Origin: JBOHCT01 sp050699055
Lineage (GTDB): Bacteria > Actinomycetota > Actinomycetes > Streptosporangiales > JBOHCT01
NCBI GenBank assembly: GCA_050699055.1
Contig: JBOHCT010000070.1
Coordinates: forward strand, 1-19,023
Direction: 5' to 3'
Length of the DNA stretch: 19,023 nt
Part shown: positions 7,241 to 16,050 of the stretch, one piece after another
Layout of the letters: each line of letters begins with the position of its first letter
Numbering within the stretch: the first letter of the stretch is position 1
Position numbers and translations under genes: made by a program
The notes under the pieces: generated by a model
The model's database searches: none
The model's input: only the letters and a program-made list of their open reading frames with translations
What the model was told of the DNA's origin: nothing

Positions 7241-7426
7241 ATGAGCTGCGAACACGTGATCTGCGCACGGTGCGCGGGGCCGGTGGTCGAGGGGCGTTGC
7301 CCGACGTGTCGCGCCATACGGGCGGAGATGCACCACCCGTCGGGCATCAACCTGCAGTTCCTGACGGTGCTCTTCGCGCTTCTCCTCGCGCTCCTCACAG
7401 CCGTGGCCGTCGAGGTGGCGTACTAA
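7241..7426 (+). CDS. Small zinc-ribbon protein with C-terminal membrane helix
   Basis: A 61-residue protein. Cys8-x2-Cys11 and Cys20-x2-Cys23 form a four-cysteine zinc-ribbon pattern (Cys3 is a further thiol), followed by a short basic/His stretch and one hydrophobic helix (about 38-59) near the C-terminus. This predicts a tail-anchored protein with a cytoplasmic metal-binding head. ATG 7241 has an AGGAAGGG site 7 nt upstream, which selects it over a longer in-frame extension that would read through the palindrome. It is divergent from ftsE and convergent with prfB. I recall small uncharacterised genes at this position in other actinomycetes but cannot name a function. The good ribosome binding site and ordered cysteines argue that it is real. 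Confidence 0.75.
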   Translation: MSCEHVICARCAGPVVEGRCPTCRAIRAEMHHPSGINLQFLTVLFALLLALLTAVAVEVAY

Positions 7427-7492
7427 CACGCCGCGTCGCGGGCGGCATCGTGGCAGCGGCCGTGGACCGGCGGCTCTGGCCATCCGACACGG

Positions 7493-8584
7493 CTACTTCG
7501 AGCGACCGAGCAGGCGGATCTCCGCCTCGATGAACTCGTCGATCTCGCCGTCGAGCACCGACTCGGGGCTGCCGTTCTCCACGCCGGTCCTGAGGTCCTT
7601 GACGACCCGGTACGGATGCAGCACGTAGTTGCGGATCTGGGTACCCCAGCTGTTCGTCTGCTCCCCGCGCAGGGCGGCGAGCGTCTCTTCCTCCTCCTTA
7701 CGTCGCCGGTCGAGCAGTTTCGCCTCGAGTACCGACATCGCGGTCGCGCGGTTCTGTATCTGGCTTCGTTCGTTCTGGCAGGAGACCACGATGCCGGTCG
7801 GCAGGTGCGTGATACGGACGGCGGAGTCGGTTGTATTGACGCCCTGCCCTCCAGGGCCGCTCGAACGGTAGACGTCCACACGGATGTCCTCGTCGGCAAC
7901 ATTGATGTCGTCGGAGTGCTCGACGACGGGGACGACATCGACCCCGGCGAACGACGTCTGCCGCCGTCCCTGGTTGTCGAAGGGACCGATGCGCACCAAC
8001 CTGTGGGTTCCGTGCTCACCGCGAAGGGTGCCGTAGGCGTACGGCGCCTTCACAGCGAATGTCACGGACTTGACCCCTGCCTCCTCCGCGTACGACGTGT
8101 CGTAGACCTCGGTCGGGTAACCGTGGCGCTCGGCCCAGCGGAGGTACATACGAAGCAGCTGCTCCGCGAAGTCGGCGGCGTCGGTCCCCCCTGCCTGCGC
8201 CTTGATCGTGACCAACGCCTCGCGCCCGTCGTACTCACCCGACAGCAGCGTACGGACCTCGAGCGACTCGATGTCGCGACGCAATTTGGGTAGGCCGCGT
8301 GCCGCCTCGGTCAGCAGGTCGTCGTCGCCGAGGTCGACGGCGGCCTGCAGGTCATCGAGACGCCGACGCAGGTCGACGACGTGCCTCAGGTCTCCCTGCA
8401 CGCGTGACAGACGACTCGTGACGCGCTGCGCACGCTCCTGATCGTCCCAAAGATCGGGGGCGGCGGCCCGCTCGCTCAGCTCGGCCACCGTGCGCCGCAT
8501 CCCGTCAAGGTCAAGAACGGACTCGACGCCGGTCAACGTGGCGTCGAGGTCCTTGATCTCCTGAGTGAGGTCGGTGGCTGCCAT
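7493..8584 (-). CDS. prfB: Peptide chain release factor 2
   Basis: A 363-residue class-I release factor. It has an N-terminal helical domain, then the codon-recognition domain with HRLVRIGPFDNQGRRQTSF, and the catalytic loop SSGPGGQGVNTTDSAVR with Gly-Gly-Gln at 245-247. RF2 reads UGA and UAA and triggers peptide release. At the recognition tripeptide this protein has GPF (200-202), where RF2 normally has SPF; the codon is clearly GGT. ATG 8584 opens MAATDLTQEI, matching actinobacterial RF2 N-termini. There is no internal in-frame UGA and no programmed frameshift of the enterobacterial kind. No strong Shine-Dalgarno is visible (GGGA at short spacing). The gene is convergent with the small zinc-ribbon gene and 450 bp upstream of ftsE. 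Confidence 0.96.
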   Translation of the reverse strand: MAATDLTQEIKDLDATLTGVESVLDLDGMRRTVAELSERAAAPDLWDDQERAQRVTSRLSRVQGDLRHVVDLRRRLDDLQAAVDLGDDDLLTEAARGLPKLRRDIESLEVRTLLSGEYDGREALVTIKAQAGGTDAADFAEQLLRMYLRWAERHGYPTEVYDTSYAEEAGVKSVTFAVKAPYAYGTLRGEHGTHRLVRIGPFDNQGRRQTSFAGVDVVPVVEHSDDINVADEDIRVDVYRSSGPGGQGVNTTDSAVRITHLPTGIVVSCQNERSQIQNRATAMSVLEAKLLDRRRKEEEETLAALRGEQTNSWGTQIRNYVLHPYRVVKDLRTGVENGSPESVLDGEIDEFIEAEIRLLGRSK

Positions 8585-8645
8585 CTGTCCCGAGACTACG
8601 CGACAGAACGACACGCTCGGGAAGGTGGACCTCCCGTGTCCCCTG

Positions 8646-8675
8646 TTGACCGGGCCGGAGGTAGCGTGGTATTTG
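8646..8675 (+). promoter_or_regulatory. Candidate sigma-70-type promoter for the M24 gene
   Basis: TTGACC (8646-8651) and TATTTG (8670-8675) are separated by 18 nt, in the 145-bp gap between the divergent prfB and M24 genes. It lies 55 bp before the GTG at 8730. The assignment rests on consensus similarity alone. Confidence 0.4.
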
Positions 8676-8729
8676 CCATCTGGGTACGAATCGCCCACCA
8701 TCCCTTCGTGTGCCTTCAAAGGGTGCGCT

Positions 8730-9923
8730 GTGCAGACAGACATCGCGCCTCGTGTGCTCTCGCCACACGTCGCGGCCGATTTCGCGGCTCAGGAGTTTCA
8801 GGCAAGGATCCAGGACACCCGCGCGGGCATGCGCGAGGCCGGCCTGGACGCGTTGCTGCTCGTGAGCCCGGAGAACATCTACTACCTCCTTGGGCTCAAC
8901 CATCAGGGGTACTTCGCGTTCACCCTGCTCGTCCTGCCGATCGAAGGGCCGCCCCTGCTCGTCACCCGGGCGATGGAGCACATCACCGTGACCATGCAGG
9001 CACCCGGATGCGTTCACGTGCCGTTCAACGAGGGCGGCGATCCGGCGGCCGCCGCGATCGACGCGATCGGGCAGGTCACCGAGTCGGGCCAGATGGTCGG
9101 CGTGGAGGAGGCGACGATGTTCTTCCCCGTCGCGGTGTGGATGCGGATCCGCGAGGCCCTGTGGGACCGCCTGTGGACGGACGGGACCGGCGTCGTCGAG
9201 CGGGTGCGTTCGGTGAAGTCACCCGCTGAGATCGCGTTCATCCGGCGTGCGGCCACGATCTCCGACCGTGCCATACGGGCGGGCATCGACGCCGCGGGAG
9301 ACGCCGGCACCGAGCGTGCCGTCGCGGCGGCGATCTACCACGAGATGATCCTCGCGGGCAGCGAGCACCCCGGGTTCGCCCCGTTCATCCGGTCGACGGA
9401 CATCCTCGGCCAGGAGCATGTCACCTGGCGTGACAGGGAGCTGCGGTCCGGCACCGGGGTGTTGATGGAGCTGTCGGCGAGCGTGTACCGGTACCACGCT
9501 CCGCTCAGCCGAATGATCTGCGTGGGCGAGGCGTCCCCCGGCGTCCATGACGCCGCCGAGATCGCGCTCGCCGGCCTCGGGGCCGTCCGTGACGCGCTCG
9601 TGCCCGGCGCGATCGCCGGCGACGTCTACGCCGCCTGGCAGAAGACCGTCGATCAGGGCCTTGGACACGAGGGGTACCGCCGCCACCACTGCGGCTACAT
9701 GGTCGGCATCGGCTTTCCGCCGAGCTGGGTAGGCGGGAGCGCGGTCATCGGGCTGCGTTCGGAGAGTGAGCTGGTCATCCGCGAAGGCATGGTCTTCCAC
9801 GTCCTGTCGTGGCTGCTCGGCCAAGAGCCCGGCGACTACTGCGTGTCGGACACCGCGCTCGTCACCGCGGACGGCTGCGAGCTGCTCACGACCATCCAGC
9901 GCGAGCCCATCGTGCTCGGGTAG
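8730..9923 (+). CDS. M24-family creatinase/ectoine-hydrolase-like protein lacking metal ligands
   Basis: A 397-residue protein with the two-domain pita-bread architecture: a creatinase N-terminal domain (about 20-160) and an M24 domain (about 165-390). The five metal ligands of aminopeptidase P are all replaced: Glu247 and Pro258 for the two Asp, Tyr323 for the His, Leu359 and Ser373 for the two Glu. The segment VYRYHAPLSR (252-261) and GQEHVTW with His230, at the place of the creatinase catalytic His, match the metal-independent creatinase/DoeA type. It probably hydrolyses a C-N bond in a small molecule such as creatine, ectoine or a related compound rather than Xaa-Pro peptides. GTG 8730 has only a weak AAAGGG upstream, but it gives the usual length. 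No other ectoine or creatine genes are nearby, so the substrate is open. Confidence 0.82.
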   Translation: MQTDIAPRVLSPHVAADFAAQEFQARIQDTRAGMREAGLDALLLVSPENIYYLLGLNHQGYFAFTLLVLPIEGPPLLVTRAMEHITVTMQAPGCVHVPFNEGGDPAAAAIDAIGQVTESGQMVGVEEATMFFPVAVWMRIREALWDRLWTDGTGVVERVRSVKSPAEIAFIRRAATISDRAIRAGIDAAGDAGTERAVAAAIYHEMILAGSEHPGFAPFIRSTDILGQEHVTWRDRELRSGTGVLMELSASVYRYHAPLSRMICVGEASPGVHDAAEIALAGLGAVRDALVPGAIAGDVYAAWQKTVDQGLGHEGYRRHHCGYMVGIGFPPSWVGGSAVIGLRSESELVIREGMVFHVLSWLLGQEPGDYCVSDTALVTADGCELLTTIQREPIVLG

Positions 9924-9958
9924 CGCGCCGACTCACACGCCCGCCCACGCCGCACCGT

Positions 9959-10027
9959 CCAAGATCCCCCTCGGGAGTCTGGCCCGGCACCTCTCTGGCG
10001 TATCGTCACCACAAACACGGATCTTGG
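9959..10027. terminator. Possible long-loop inverted repeat between convergent genes
   Basis: CCAAGATCC (9959-9967) and GGATCTTGG (10019-10027) are exact inverted copies, 51 nt apart, between the ends of the M24 gene (9923) and the convergent glutamate dehydrogenase gene (10043). The position suits a bidirectional terminator, but the loop is long and no T-run follows. Confidence 0.25.
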
Positions 10028-10042
10028 CCGAGGGAGGACGCG

Positions 10043-13000
10043 TCAGTCCGGCTCCGGGAGGGTGCTGGAAGCGACGAGGGTGCGGACGACGCGTACGGCC
10101 ACCGAGAGCGTGGCGAGGTCGAACGTGTCGCTCGCCCAGATCTCCGAGAGGGTCTGCTTCGCGCGGGAGACGGCGGCGTCGTTCTTGTCGATCCATGCCC
10201 CCAGACGCTCCTCGGGCGAGGACCCGGGCTCGCTCACGGCCAGCACGTCACGGGTGAGTGCGGCGTGTGCGGCGTACAGATCATCGCGCAGCGCCGAGCG
10301 CGCCATCGCCTGCCAGCGGTCGTCGCGGGGCAGCGCGACGACGCGGTCACGCAGCGGCGCGATCTTCAGGCTCTCCGCCAGGTCGAAGTAGACCTCCGCG
10401 ACCTCCTCGCACGGTCGTCCGCTGACCCTGGCGGTCTCGACGATATCCATCGCGGAGTACGCCGGCACGAGGCTCGCCGCCCGCTCCGACAGCTCGTCAG
10501 GTACGCCCCGCTCGGCGAACTCGTCCCGCCGCGCCTCGAAGTCGGTGAGGTCACCGCCGACCAGGAGCTTGGGTAGATGCGGAAGGACGACGCACACGCC
10601 ATCGGCGAAGGCCTCGACCGCCTGCTGGATGTCGAAGGGCGGCCGGCGGTTGTGCAGCAGCCACCGGGTCGCACGCTCGGTCAGCTTTCGGCCTTCGAGC
10701 AGCATCGTGGTCTGCGTCTCTGTGTCCGCCTGACCCTGCAGCCCCTCGACCGCCCCCGAGTAGCTCGGCATGTCGAAGATCTCGCGCGCCACGAGGTACG
10801 CCCGCGCGATATCGGCCGCCGACGCGCCCGTCTCCTCCCCCAGCCGGAACGCGAAGGTCGTGCCGCAGTAGTTGACCATGTCGTTCACGACACGTGTGGC
10901 GATGATCTCACTGCCCAGCGGGTGGGCGTCCATCCGCGACCGGAACCGTTCGCGGAGCGGGGCCGGGAAATAGCTGGCGAGATCGGCCGCCAGGGCCGGG
11001 TCGTCGGGGAGGTCCGAGTCGAGCAGCTCCTCCGCGAGCCCGATCTTGGTGTGCGACAGCAGTACGCAGATCTCCGGCGAGGTGAGCCCGAGCCCCGCCG
11101 AGCGTCTCTCGGTGATCGTCCGCTCGCCGGGGAGGAACTCAAGCTCCCTGTCGAGCACGCCGTCGCGCTCCAGGCGCGCGAGGTAGCGGGTGTGGACGTG
11201 CAGCATGCCCGCCGCGTGCGCGCGGGTGCACGCGATCGCGAGGTTCTGCTCGTCGTTGTCCCGCAGGACGAGCTCCGCGACCTCGTCGGTCATATCGTGC
11301 AGCAGCCGCACACGCTGCTTGTCTGTCATGTCTCCATCGGCCACGACCTGGTCGAGCAGGATCTTGATGTTGACCTCGTGGTCGGAGGTGTCGACACCGG
11401 CGGAGTTGTCGATGAAATCGGTGTTGATGAGCCCACCGGACAACGCGTACTCGATGCGGCCGAGTTGGGTGAAACCGAGGTTGCCGCCCTCTCCGACCAC
11501 ACGGCACCTGAGGTCGCGACCGTCCACCCGAAGCTGGTCGCCCGTCTTGTCGCCGACGTCGGCGTTCGACTCTGTCGACGCCTTGACGAACGTCCCGATG
11601 CCGCCGTTCCAGAGCAGGTCGACCGGCGCGCTCAGGATGGCCCGGATCAGGTCGTACGGGGCGAGGGTCTCGGTCTTCGCGTCGATCCCGAGCGCCGCGC
11701 GGGCCTGCGGCGAGATCGAGATCTGCTTGGCGGTCCGTGGGTGGACCCCACCGCCGGCGGAGATGAGCGAGGTGTCGTAGTCGGCCCAGGAGCTGCGCGG
11801 CAGGCCATGCAGGCGCTCGCGCTCGCGGTATCCGGTCTCGGGGTCAGGGTCGGGATCGATGAAGACGTGCCGGTGATCGAAGGCCGCGACGAGCTTGATA
11901 TGGCGTGAGAGCAGCATTCCGCCGCCGAACACGTCGCCGGACATGTCGCCGATGCCGACCACGGTGACGTCGTCGCCCTGCCCGTCGATGCCCTGCACAT
12001 CGACGCCGAGCTCACGGAAGTGGTACCGCACCGACTCCCACGCGCCCTTCGCGGTGATCGCCATCTCCTTGTGGTCGTAGCCCGTGGAGCCCCCGGAGGC
12101 GAAGGCGTCGCCGAGCCAGTAGCCGTACTCCCGGGCGATCGAGTTCGCGAGGTCGGAGAACGCCGCGGTGCCCTTGTCCGCCGCGACGACCAGGTAGGGG
12201 TCGTCGCCGTCGTGCCGCACCACGTCGGCCGGCGGCACGACGGCGCTGCCGGAGGAGCCTCCCGCGAGGTTGTCGGTGATGTCGAGCATCCCGCACATGA
12301 GCTCGCGGTAACAGGCGATACCCTCCTGCTGCAGCGCCTCCCGATCCGCACCCACGGGGGGCCGCTTGACGACGAAGCCGCCCTTGCTGCCGACCGGCAC
12401 GATCACGGCGTTCTTGACCATCTGCGCCTTGGCGAGCCCGAGGATCTCGGTGCGGAAGTCCTCGCGTCGGTCCGACCAGCGGATGCCGCCACGGGCGACC
12501 GGCCCGAACCGCAGGTGGACGCCCTCTGTACGGGGCGAGTACACGAAGATCTCGTAACGCGGTCGCGGCCGGGGCAGCTCGGGGATGCCGCGGGGGTCGA
12601 GCTTGATCGACAGGTACGCCTTGGGCCGCCCCTCCTCAGCGGCCTGGAAGTAGTTCGTCCGCAGCGTGGCCCGGATCAGGCGGAGGTACGCGCGGAGGAT
12701 GCGATCCTGATCGAGGCTCGCCACCTCGTCGAGGCAGCCCTCGATCTCCTCGATGATCGCCGTGCTGCGCTCCTCCTCACCATCCCGGTGGCGAGGGTCG
12801 AGGCGCGCCTCGAACAGACGAACGAGCAGGGTAGCGATGTGGACGCTGTCGAGCAGGGTCCGCTCGATGTAGTTCTGGCTGAACGTCGAGCCCGCCTGGC
12901 GCAGGTACTTGCAATACGCCCGCAGGACGGTCGCCTGCCGCCAGTCGAGGCCCGCGCGCGGCACGAGCGCGTTGAAGCCGTCGCTTTCGACCTCACCCCG

Positions 13001-14935
13001 CCACTGGGCCGCGAAGGCATCCTGGAACAGCCGCTTGACTCGATCCGGCTGCACCTCCCTGGACGGCTCGTAGCGCAGCCCGAAGTCGTAGATCCACGCG
13101 CGCTCGTCGTCGCGCCTGTCGAGCTCGTACGGCCGCTCGTCGATGACCTCCACCCCCATGCGCTGCAGCAGAGGGAGAGCGTTCGACAGCGAGATCGGCT
13201 CGCCGACGCGGTAGACCTTGAACCGCCGCTCTCCGGGCGCGGCGGCGTACGGCTCGTAAAGGTTCATCGCGATCTCGTCCGCCGAGGTCAGCCCCTCGAG
13301 CCGCTTCAGGTCGGCGACGGCCGTGCGCGCGGGGAAGTCCTCCTTGAACGCTTCGGGGAAGGCGTCGTTGTAGCGCTTGAGCAGGCCCACCGAACGCGCC
13401 TCGCCGCACTGCTCGACGACGGCGTCGGCGAGGTCGTCGCCCCACGAGCGGGTGGCCTGCGCCAGCCGCTCCTCCAACTCGTCGGCGTCGACCTGGGGCA
13501 GGTGGCCGTCGCGTCCGCCGCGGACGACGAAGTGGAGGCGGGCGAGGACGGACTCGGAGACCATCGTCGTGTAGTCGATCGAGGTGCCTCGGAAAGCCTG
13601 GAGCAGGATGTCCTGTATCCGCAGGCGAATGCTCGTGGTGTAACGATCGCGCGGGAGGTAGACGAGACACGACATGTACCTCCCGTAGTCGTCGCGCCGC
13701 AGGAACAGCTTGAGCTGCCGCCGCTCCTGCAGGCGGAGCACGCCGAGCGCGATCGGCAGCAGGTCCTGCGCCGACGTCTGGAGCAGCTCGTCACGCGGGT
13801 AGTTCTCCAGGATCTCGGCGAGGTCCTTGCCGTCATGACTGTCCGCGGGTACGTCGGCGCGCTCCAGCACCTCCTCGAGCTTGCGCCGCGCGACGGGGAT
13901 GCGGGTGATGCTCTCGCTGTACGCGACATGGGTGAGCAGTCCGAGGAAGCGCCGCTCCCCCGCGACCTCGCCCGCCTCGTCGAACGTCTTCACCCCGACG
14001 TAGTCGAGGTAGGCGGGACGGTGGACGGTCGCGCGGGAGTTGGCCTTGGTCAGGACGAGCAGCTGCTTCTCCCTGGCCTTGGCGCGTACCTCGGGCGGCA
14101 GCGCGGCGAAGCTGTGCGACTCCGGCCGGTCGCCGCGAAGGATGCCGAGACCGGTGCCGGACACGGCACGCAGAACATCGCCGTCCCGTCCCTCTTCGAG
14201 CCGGTACTCCCGGTAGCCGAGGAACGTGAAATGGTCGCCGGCCAGCCACCGCAGTAGCTCCTCTCCGTCGCCGAGCTGCTCGGTCGGCAGCGGAGGAGGG
14301 TCGCTCGCCAGCCCCTCGGCGATGCCCAGCGCCGCGTCCCTCATCTTCGGCCAGTCCTCGACAGCGGCGCGGACGTCGCCGAGCACGCGGGTGAGGTCGG
14401 ACTCCATGGCGCCGAGAGCCTCCGGATCGGCCTGGCGGTCGATCTCCACGTGCATCCACGACTCGACGGCCGCGTCCTCGGGGCACCGTTTGCCTGAACC
14501 GCAGACCTCGGTCAGCCGCCCCGTGACGTCGCGGCGGACGGCGAGCTGCGGATGGACGATCAGGTGGATGCCTGCCTCGTGCCGGTTGAGCTCCATCGTC
14601 ACCGAGTCGACGAGGAACGGCATGTCGTCGGTCACGACATCGACGACGCTGTGTCCGGACTCCCAGCCGTGCTCGTCGAGCGTCGGCGTATAGGCGCGCA
14701 CCCTCGCCCCACCCTGCGGGCGCTCCTCCGCGAGTCCGCGGTGGGAGACGGCGCTGCCGTACACGTCCAGCGGATCGCGGCCGAGCAGGTCCTCTGCCGC
14801 GACGTGACGGTAGTACAGACGCAGGAACCACAGGGCGTCCTCCGGACGCTCATGGTGCGCGCCCGGTCGGTGGGCCGCGACATCCGCGGCACGGGCGAGG
14901 AGCTCGTCCTTGGCCTCGTCCAGCTTGCCCGACAT
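10043..14935 (-). CDS. gdhB: NAD-specific glutamate dehydrogenase, large (about 180 kDa) type
   Basis: A 1630-residue protein, the normal size for the large bacterial NAD-GDH class. A long N-terminal regulatory region carries the HSVVDVVTDDMPFLVDSVTMEL block (near residue 100). The catalytic core lies around residues 790-1180: GPVARGGIRWSDRREDFRTE, then KAQMVKNAVIVPVGSKGGF with the Lys of the substrate pocket, the dinucleotide-binding stretch GIGDMSGDVFGGGML, and GEGGNLGFTQ. A long C-terminal domain follows. It oxidises glutamate to 2-oxoglutarate and ammonia with NAD+, mainly in catabolism. ATG 14935 is favoured by AAAGGAG/GAGG just upstream. A GTG at 15007 overlapping the kynA stop codon would add 24 residues. 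It lies 68 bp downstream of kynA and is probably co-transcribed. The symbol is used for the enzyme class. Confidence 0.96.
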   Translation of the reverse strand: MSGKLDEAKDELLARAADVAAHRPGAHHERPEDALWFLRLYYRHVAAEDLLGRDPLDVYGSAVSHRGLAEERPQGGARVRAYTPTLDEHGWESGHSVVDVVTDDMPFLVDSVTMELNRHEAGIHLIVHPQLAVRRDVTGRLTEVCGSGKRCPEDAAVESWMHVEIDRQADPEALGAMESDLTRVLGDVRAAVEDWPKMRDAALGIAEGLASDPPPLPTEQLGDGEELLRWLAGDHFTFLGYREYRLEEGRDGDVLRAVSGTGLGILRGDRPESHSFAALPPEVRAKAREKQLLVLTKANSRATVHRPAYLDYVGVKTFDEAGEVAGERRFLGLLTHVAYSESITRIPVARRKLEEVLERADVPADSHDGKDLAEILENYPRDELLQTSAQDLLPIALGVLRLQERRQLKLFLRRDDYGRYMSCLVYLPRDRYTTSIRLRIQDILLQAFRGTSIDYTTMVSESVLARLHFVVRGGRDGHLPQVDADELEERLAQATRSWGDDLADAVVEQCGEARSVGLLKRYNDAFPEAFKEDFPARTAVADLKRLEGLTSADEIAMNLYEPYAAAPGERRFKVYRVGEPISLSNALPLLQRMGVEVIDERPYELDRRDDERAWIYDFGLRYEPSREVQPDRVKRLFQDAFAAQWRGEVESDGFNALVPRAGLDWRQATVLRAYCKYLRQAGSTFSQNYIERTLLDSVHIATLLVRLFEARLDPRHRDGEEERSTAIIEEIEGCLDEVASLDQDRILRAYLRLIRATLRTNYFQAAEEGRPKAYLSIKLDPRGIPELPRPRPRYEIFVYSPRTEGVHLRFGPVARGGIRWSDRREDFRTEILGLAKAQMVKNAVIVPVGSKGGFVVKRPPVGADREALQQEGIACYRELMCGMLDITDNLAGGSSGSAVVPPADVVRHDGDDPYLVVAADKGTAAFSDLANSIAREYGYWLGDAFASGGSTGYDHKEMAITAKGAWESVRYHFRELGVDVQGIDGQGDDVTVVGIGDMSGDVFGGGMLLSRHIKLVAAFDHRHVFIDPDPDPETGYRERERLHGLPRSSWADYDTSLISAGGGVHPRTAKQISISPQARAALGIDAKTETLAPYDLIRAILSAPVDLLWNGGIGTFVKASTESNADVGDKTGDQLRVDGRDLRCRVVGEGGNLGFTQLGRIEYALSGGLINTDFIDNSAGVDTSDHEVNIKILLDQVVADGDMTDKQRVRLLHDMTDEVAELVLRDNDEQNLAIACTRAHAAGMLHVHTRYLARLERDGVLDRELEFLPGERTITERRSAGLGLTSPEICVLLSHTKIGLAEELLDSDLPDDPALAADLASYFPAPLRERFRSRMDAHPLGSEIIATRVVNDMVNYCGTTFAFRLGEETGASAADIARAYLVAREIFDMPSYSGAVEGLQGQADTETQTTMLLEGRKLTERATRWLLHNRRPPFDIQQAVEAFADGVCVVLPHLPKLLVGGDLTDFEARRDEFAERGVPDELSERAASLVPAYSAMDIVETARVSGRPCEEVAEVYFDLAESLKIAPLRDRVVALPRDDRWQAMARSALRDDLYAAHAALTRDVLAVSEPGSSPEERLGAWIDKNDAAVSRAKQTLSEIWASDTFDLATLSVAVRVVRTLVASSTLPEPD

Positions 14936-14940
14936 GTCGT

Positions 14941-14952
14941 CCTCACTCCTTT
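14941..14952 (-). promoter_or_regulatory. Ribosome binding site deciding the glutamate dehydrogenase start
   Basis: Read on the minus strand the site is AAAGGAGTGAGG, and its GAGG ends 5 nt before the ATG at 14935. It favours this ATG over an in-frame GTG at 15007, which overlaps the kynA stop as GTGA. Confidence 0.7.
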
Positions 14953-15003
14953 GTGAGCCGTTGTCAAAGGCAGTACCCGCTCGGGGTGATTTCGCATCAT
15001 CGG

Positions 15004-15798
15004 TCACAGGCAGGTCCGCAGCTCCCAGAGCAGGGGGTAGTAGTGCAGCGCGAGGCGGCTGCGCAGGTACGGCGCGCCGGTCGACCCGCCCGTGCCGGAC
15101 TTCGTGCCGATCTGCCGCTCGACCATGGCGACGTGGCGGGCCCGCCACATGGCCGCCATCTCGTCGTGGGTGATCAGGTCCTCTGCGAGCTCCCATACGC
15201 CGTTGTAGGTCACTCGATCATGCGCGACGGTACGAAGTGACGTCATCGTCGCCTCGTCGTCGTCTGTCGCGAAGCCCCGCGAGGAGAGCACCTCCAGGAA
15301 CGCGTCCCAGAGCGACGGCTCCTCCAGGCGCTTGGTCAGCCGCGACCGCTCATCGTCGGTCAGGCCGCGCAACCGGCACAGAAACCCAGGGTCCTTTGCG
15401 CCGGAGATGAACTCCAGCTCGCGGAACTGCACCGACTGGAACCCGCTCGCGGGGGCGAGCGCGGACCTGAAGGCGAGGAAATCCTGCGGAGTCATCGCCT
15501 CCAGGACCTCGAGCTGCTCGATGAGGACCCGTTCGATCGTGTGTACCCTGCGCAGGATCTCCCGGGACCGCCACAGCTCACCGTCCATCATCGCGTCGCG
15601 AGCGCTCTCGAACTCGTGCAGCATCAGCTTGAACCACAGCTCGTGCACCTGGTGGACGGTAATGAACAGCAGCTCGTCGTGCGCCTGGGGGGTGGACTGG
15701 GGCACCTGCTGCGCGAGCAGCTCAGGGACGCGGAGGTAGGCGCCGTAGGTGAGCCGGCCGCCCTCCTCACCGAAACTCCGGCCGGACGTCGTCGTCAC
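15004..15798 (-). CDS. kynA: Tryptophan 2,3-dioxygenase
   Basis: A 264-residue haem dioxygenase converting tryptophan to N-formylkynurenine, the first step of the kynurenine pathway. Family motifs: FITVHQVHELWFKLMLHE (45-62) with substrate-contacting Phe45 and His49; FRSALAPASGFQSVQFRELEF (110-130) with Arg111; RARHVAMVERQIG (219-231) with His222 as the expected axial haem ligand; and SGTGGSTGAPYLR (234-246). The start is uncertain: GTG 15798 gives the usual short N-terminus before LTYGAYLRV but has no clear ribosome site, whereas ATG 15876 (290 residues) has GAGG at 4-nt spacing. No kynurenine formamidase or kynureninase gene is in the window. It is directly upstream of the glutamate dehydrogenase. 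The 252 bp between this gene and the PHP remnant shows no intact gene. Confidence 0.93.
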   Translation of the reverse strand: MTTTSGRSFGEEGGRLTYGAYLRVPELLAQQVPQSTPQAHDELLFITVHQVHELWFKLMLHEFESARDAMMDGELWRSREILRRVHTIERVLIEQLEVLEAMTPQDFLAFRSALAPASGFQSVQFRELEFISGAKDPGFLCRLRGLTDDERSRLTKRLEEPSLWDAFLEVLSSRGFATDDDEATMTSLRTVAHDRVTYNGVWELAEDLITHDEMAAMWRARHVAMVERQIGTKSGTGGSTGAPYLRSRLALHYYPLLWELRTCL

Positions 15799-16050
15799 GT
15801 CGGCCAGGGTAGCGCGTCCACCCGCTCCTCGGGGCAGCTCTACGCGGAAGCCGACGGTCCCCCGAGCGGACGTCATGCTCCCTCGCGGGGGGTTCTGTAG
15901 ACCCAAGGTGACGCGGGACTGGACCGGGCTCACCGATGGGACGCGGACCCAGAACCTCGTGATTGATGACCGTGAACGTCGGACCGACAAGGCACTATGG
16001 GAAGCGTGCGAGCGGATACGACAAGACCACCGGGCTGCGGGGCGCGCTGG

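Noticed and set aside
7044..7268. Upstream extension of ftsE to 7268
   Set aside because: The extra residues have no FtsE homology and the frame would run through the palindrome and the start of the divergent small gene; GTG 7043 gives the conserved FtsE N-terminus.
8400..8584. Programmed +1 frameshift in prfB
   Set aside because: The gene reads in one frame from ATG 8584 with no early in-frame TGA or CTTTGA-type site.
12020..14257. Long open frame on the plus strand inside the glutamate dehydrogenase region
   Set aside because: It is antisense to a clearly conserved gene and its translation shows no family motif; long shadow frames are expected at this GC content.
15935..15970. tRNA T-arm-like sequence on the minus strand (GGGTCCGCGTCCC), possible tRNA relic or attachment site
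   Set aside because: The loop deviates from TTCGANT at invariant positions, the T-stem has an end mismatch, and no anticodon stem, D-arm or acceptor stem can be folded around it.
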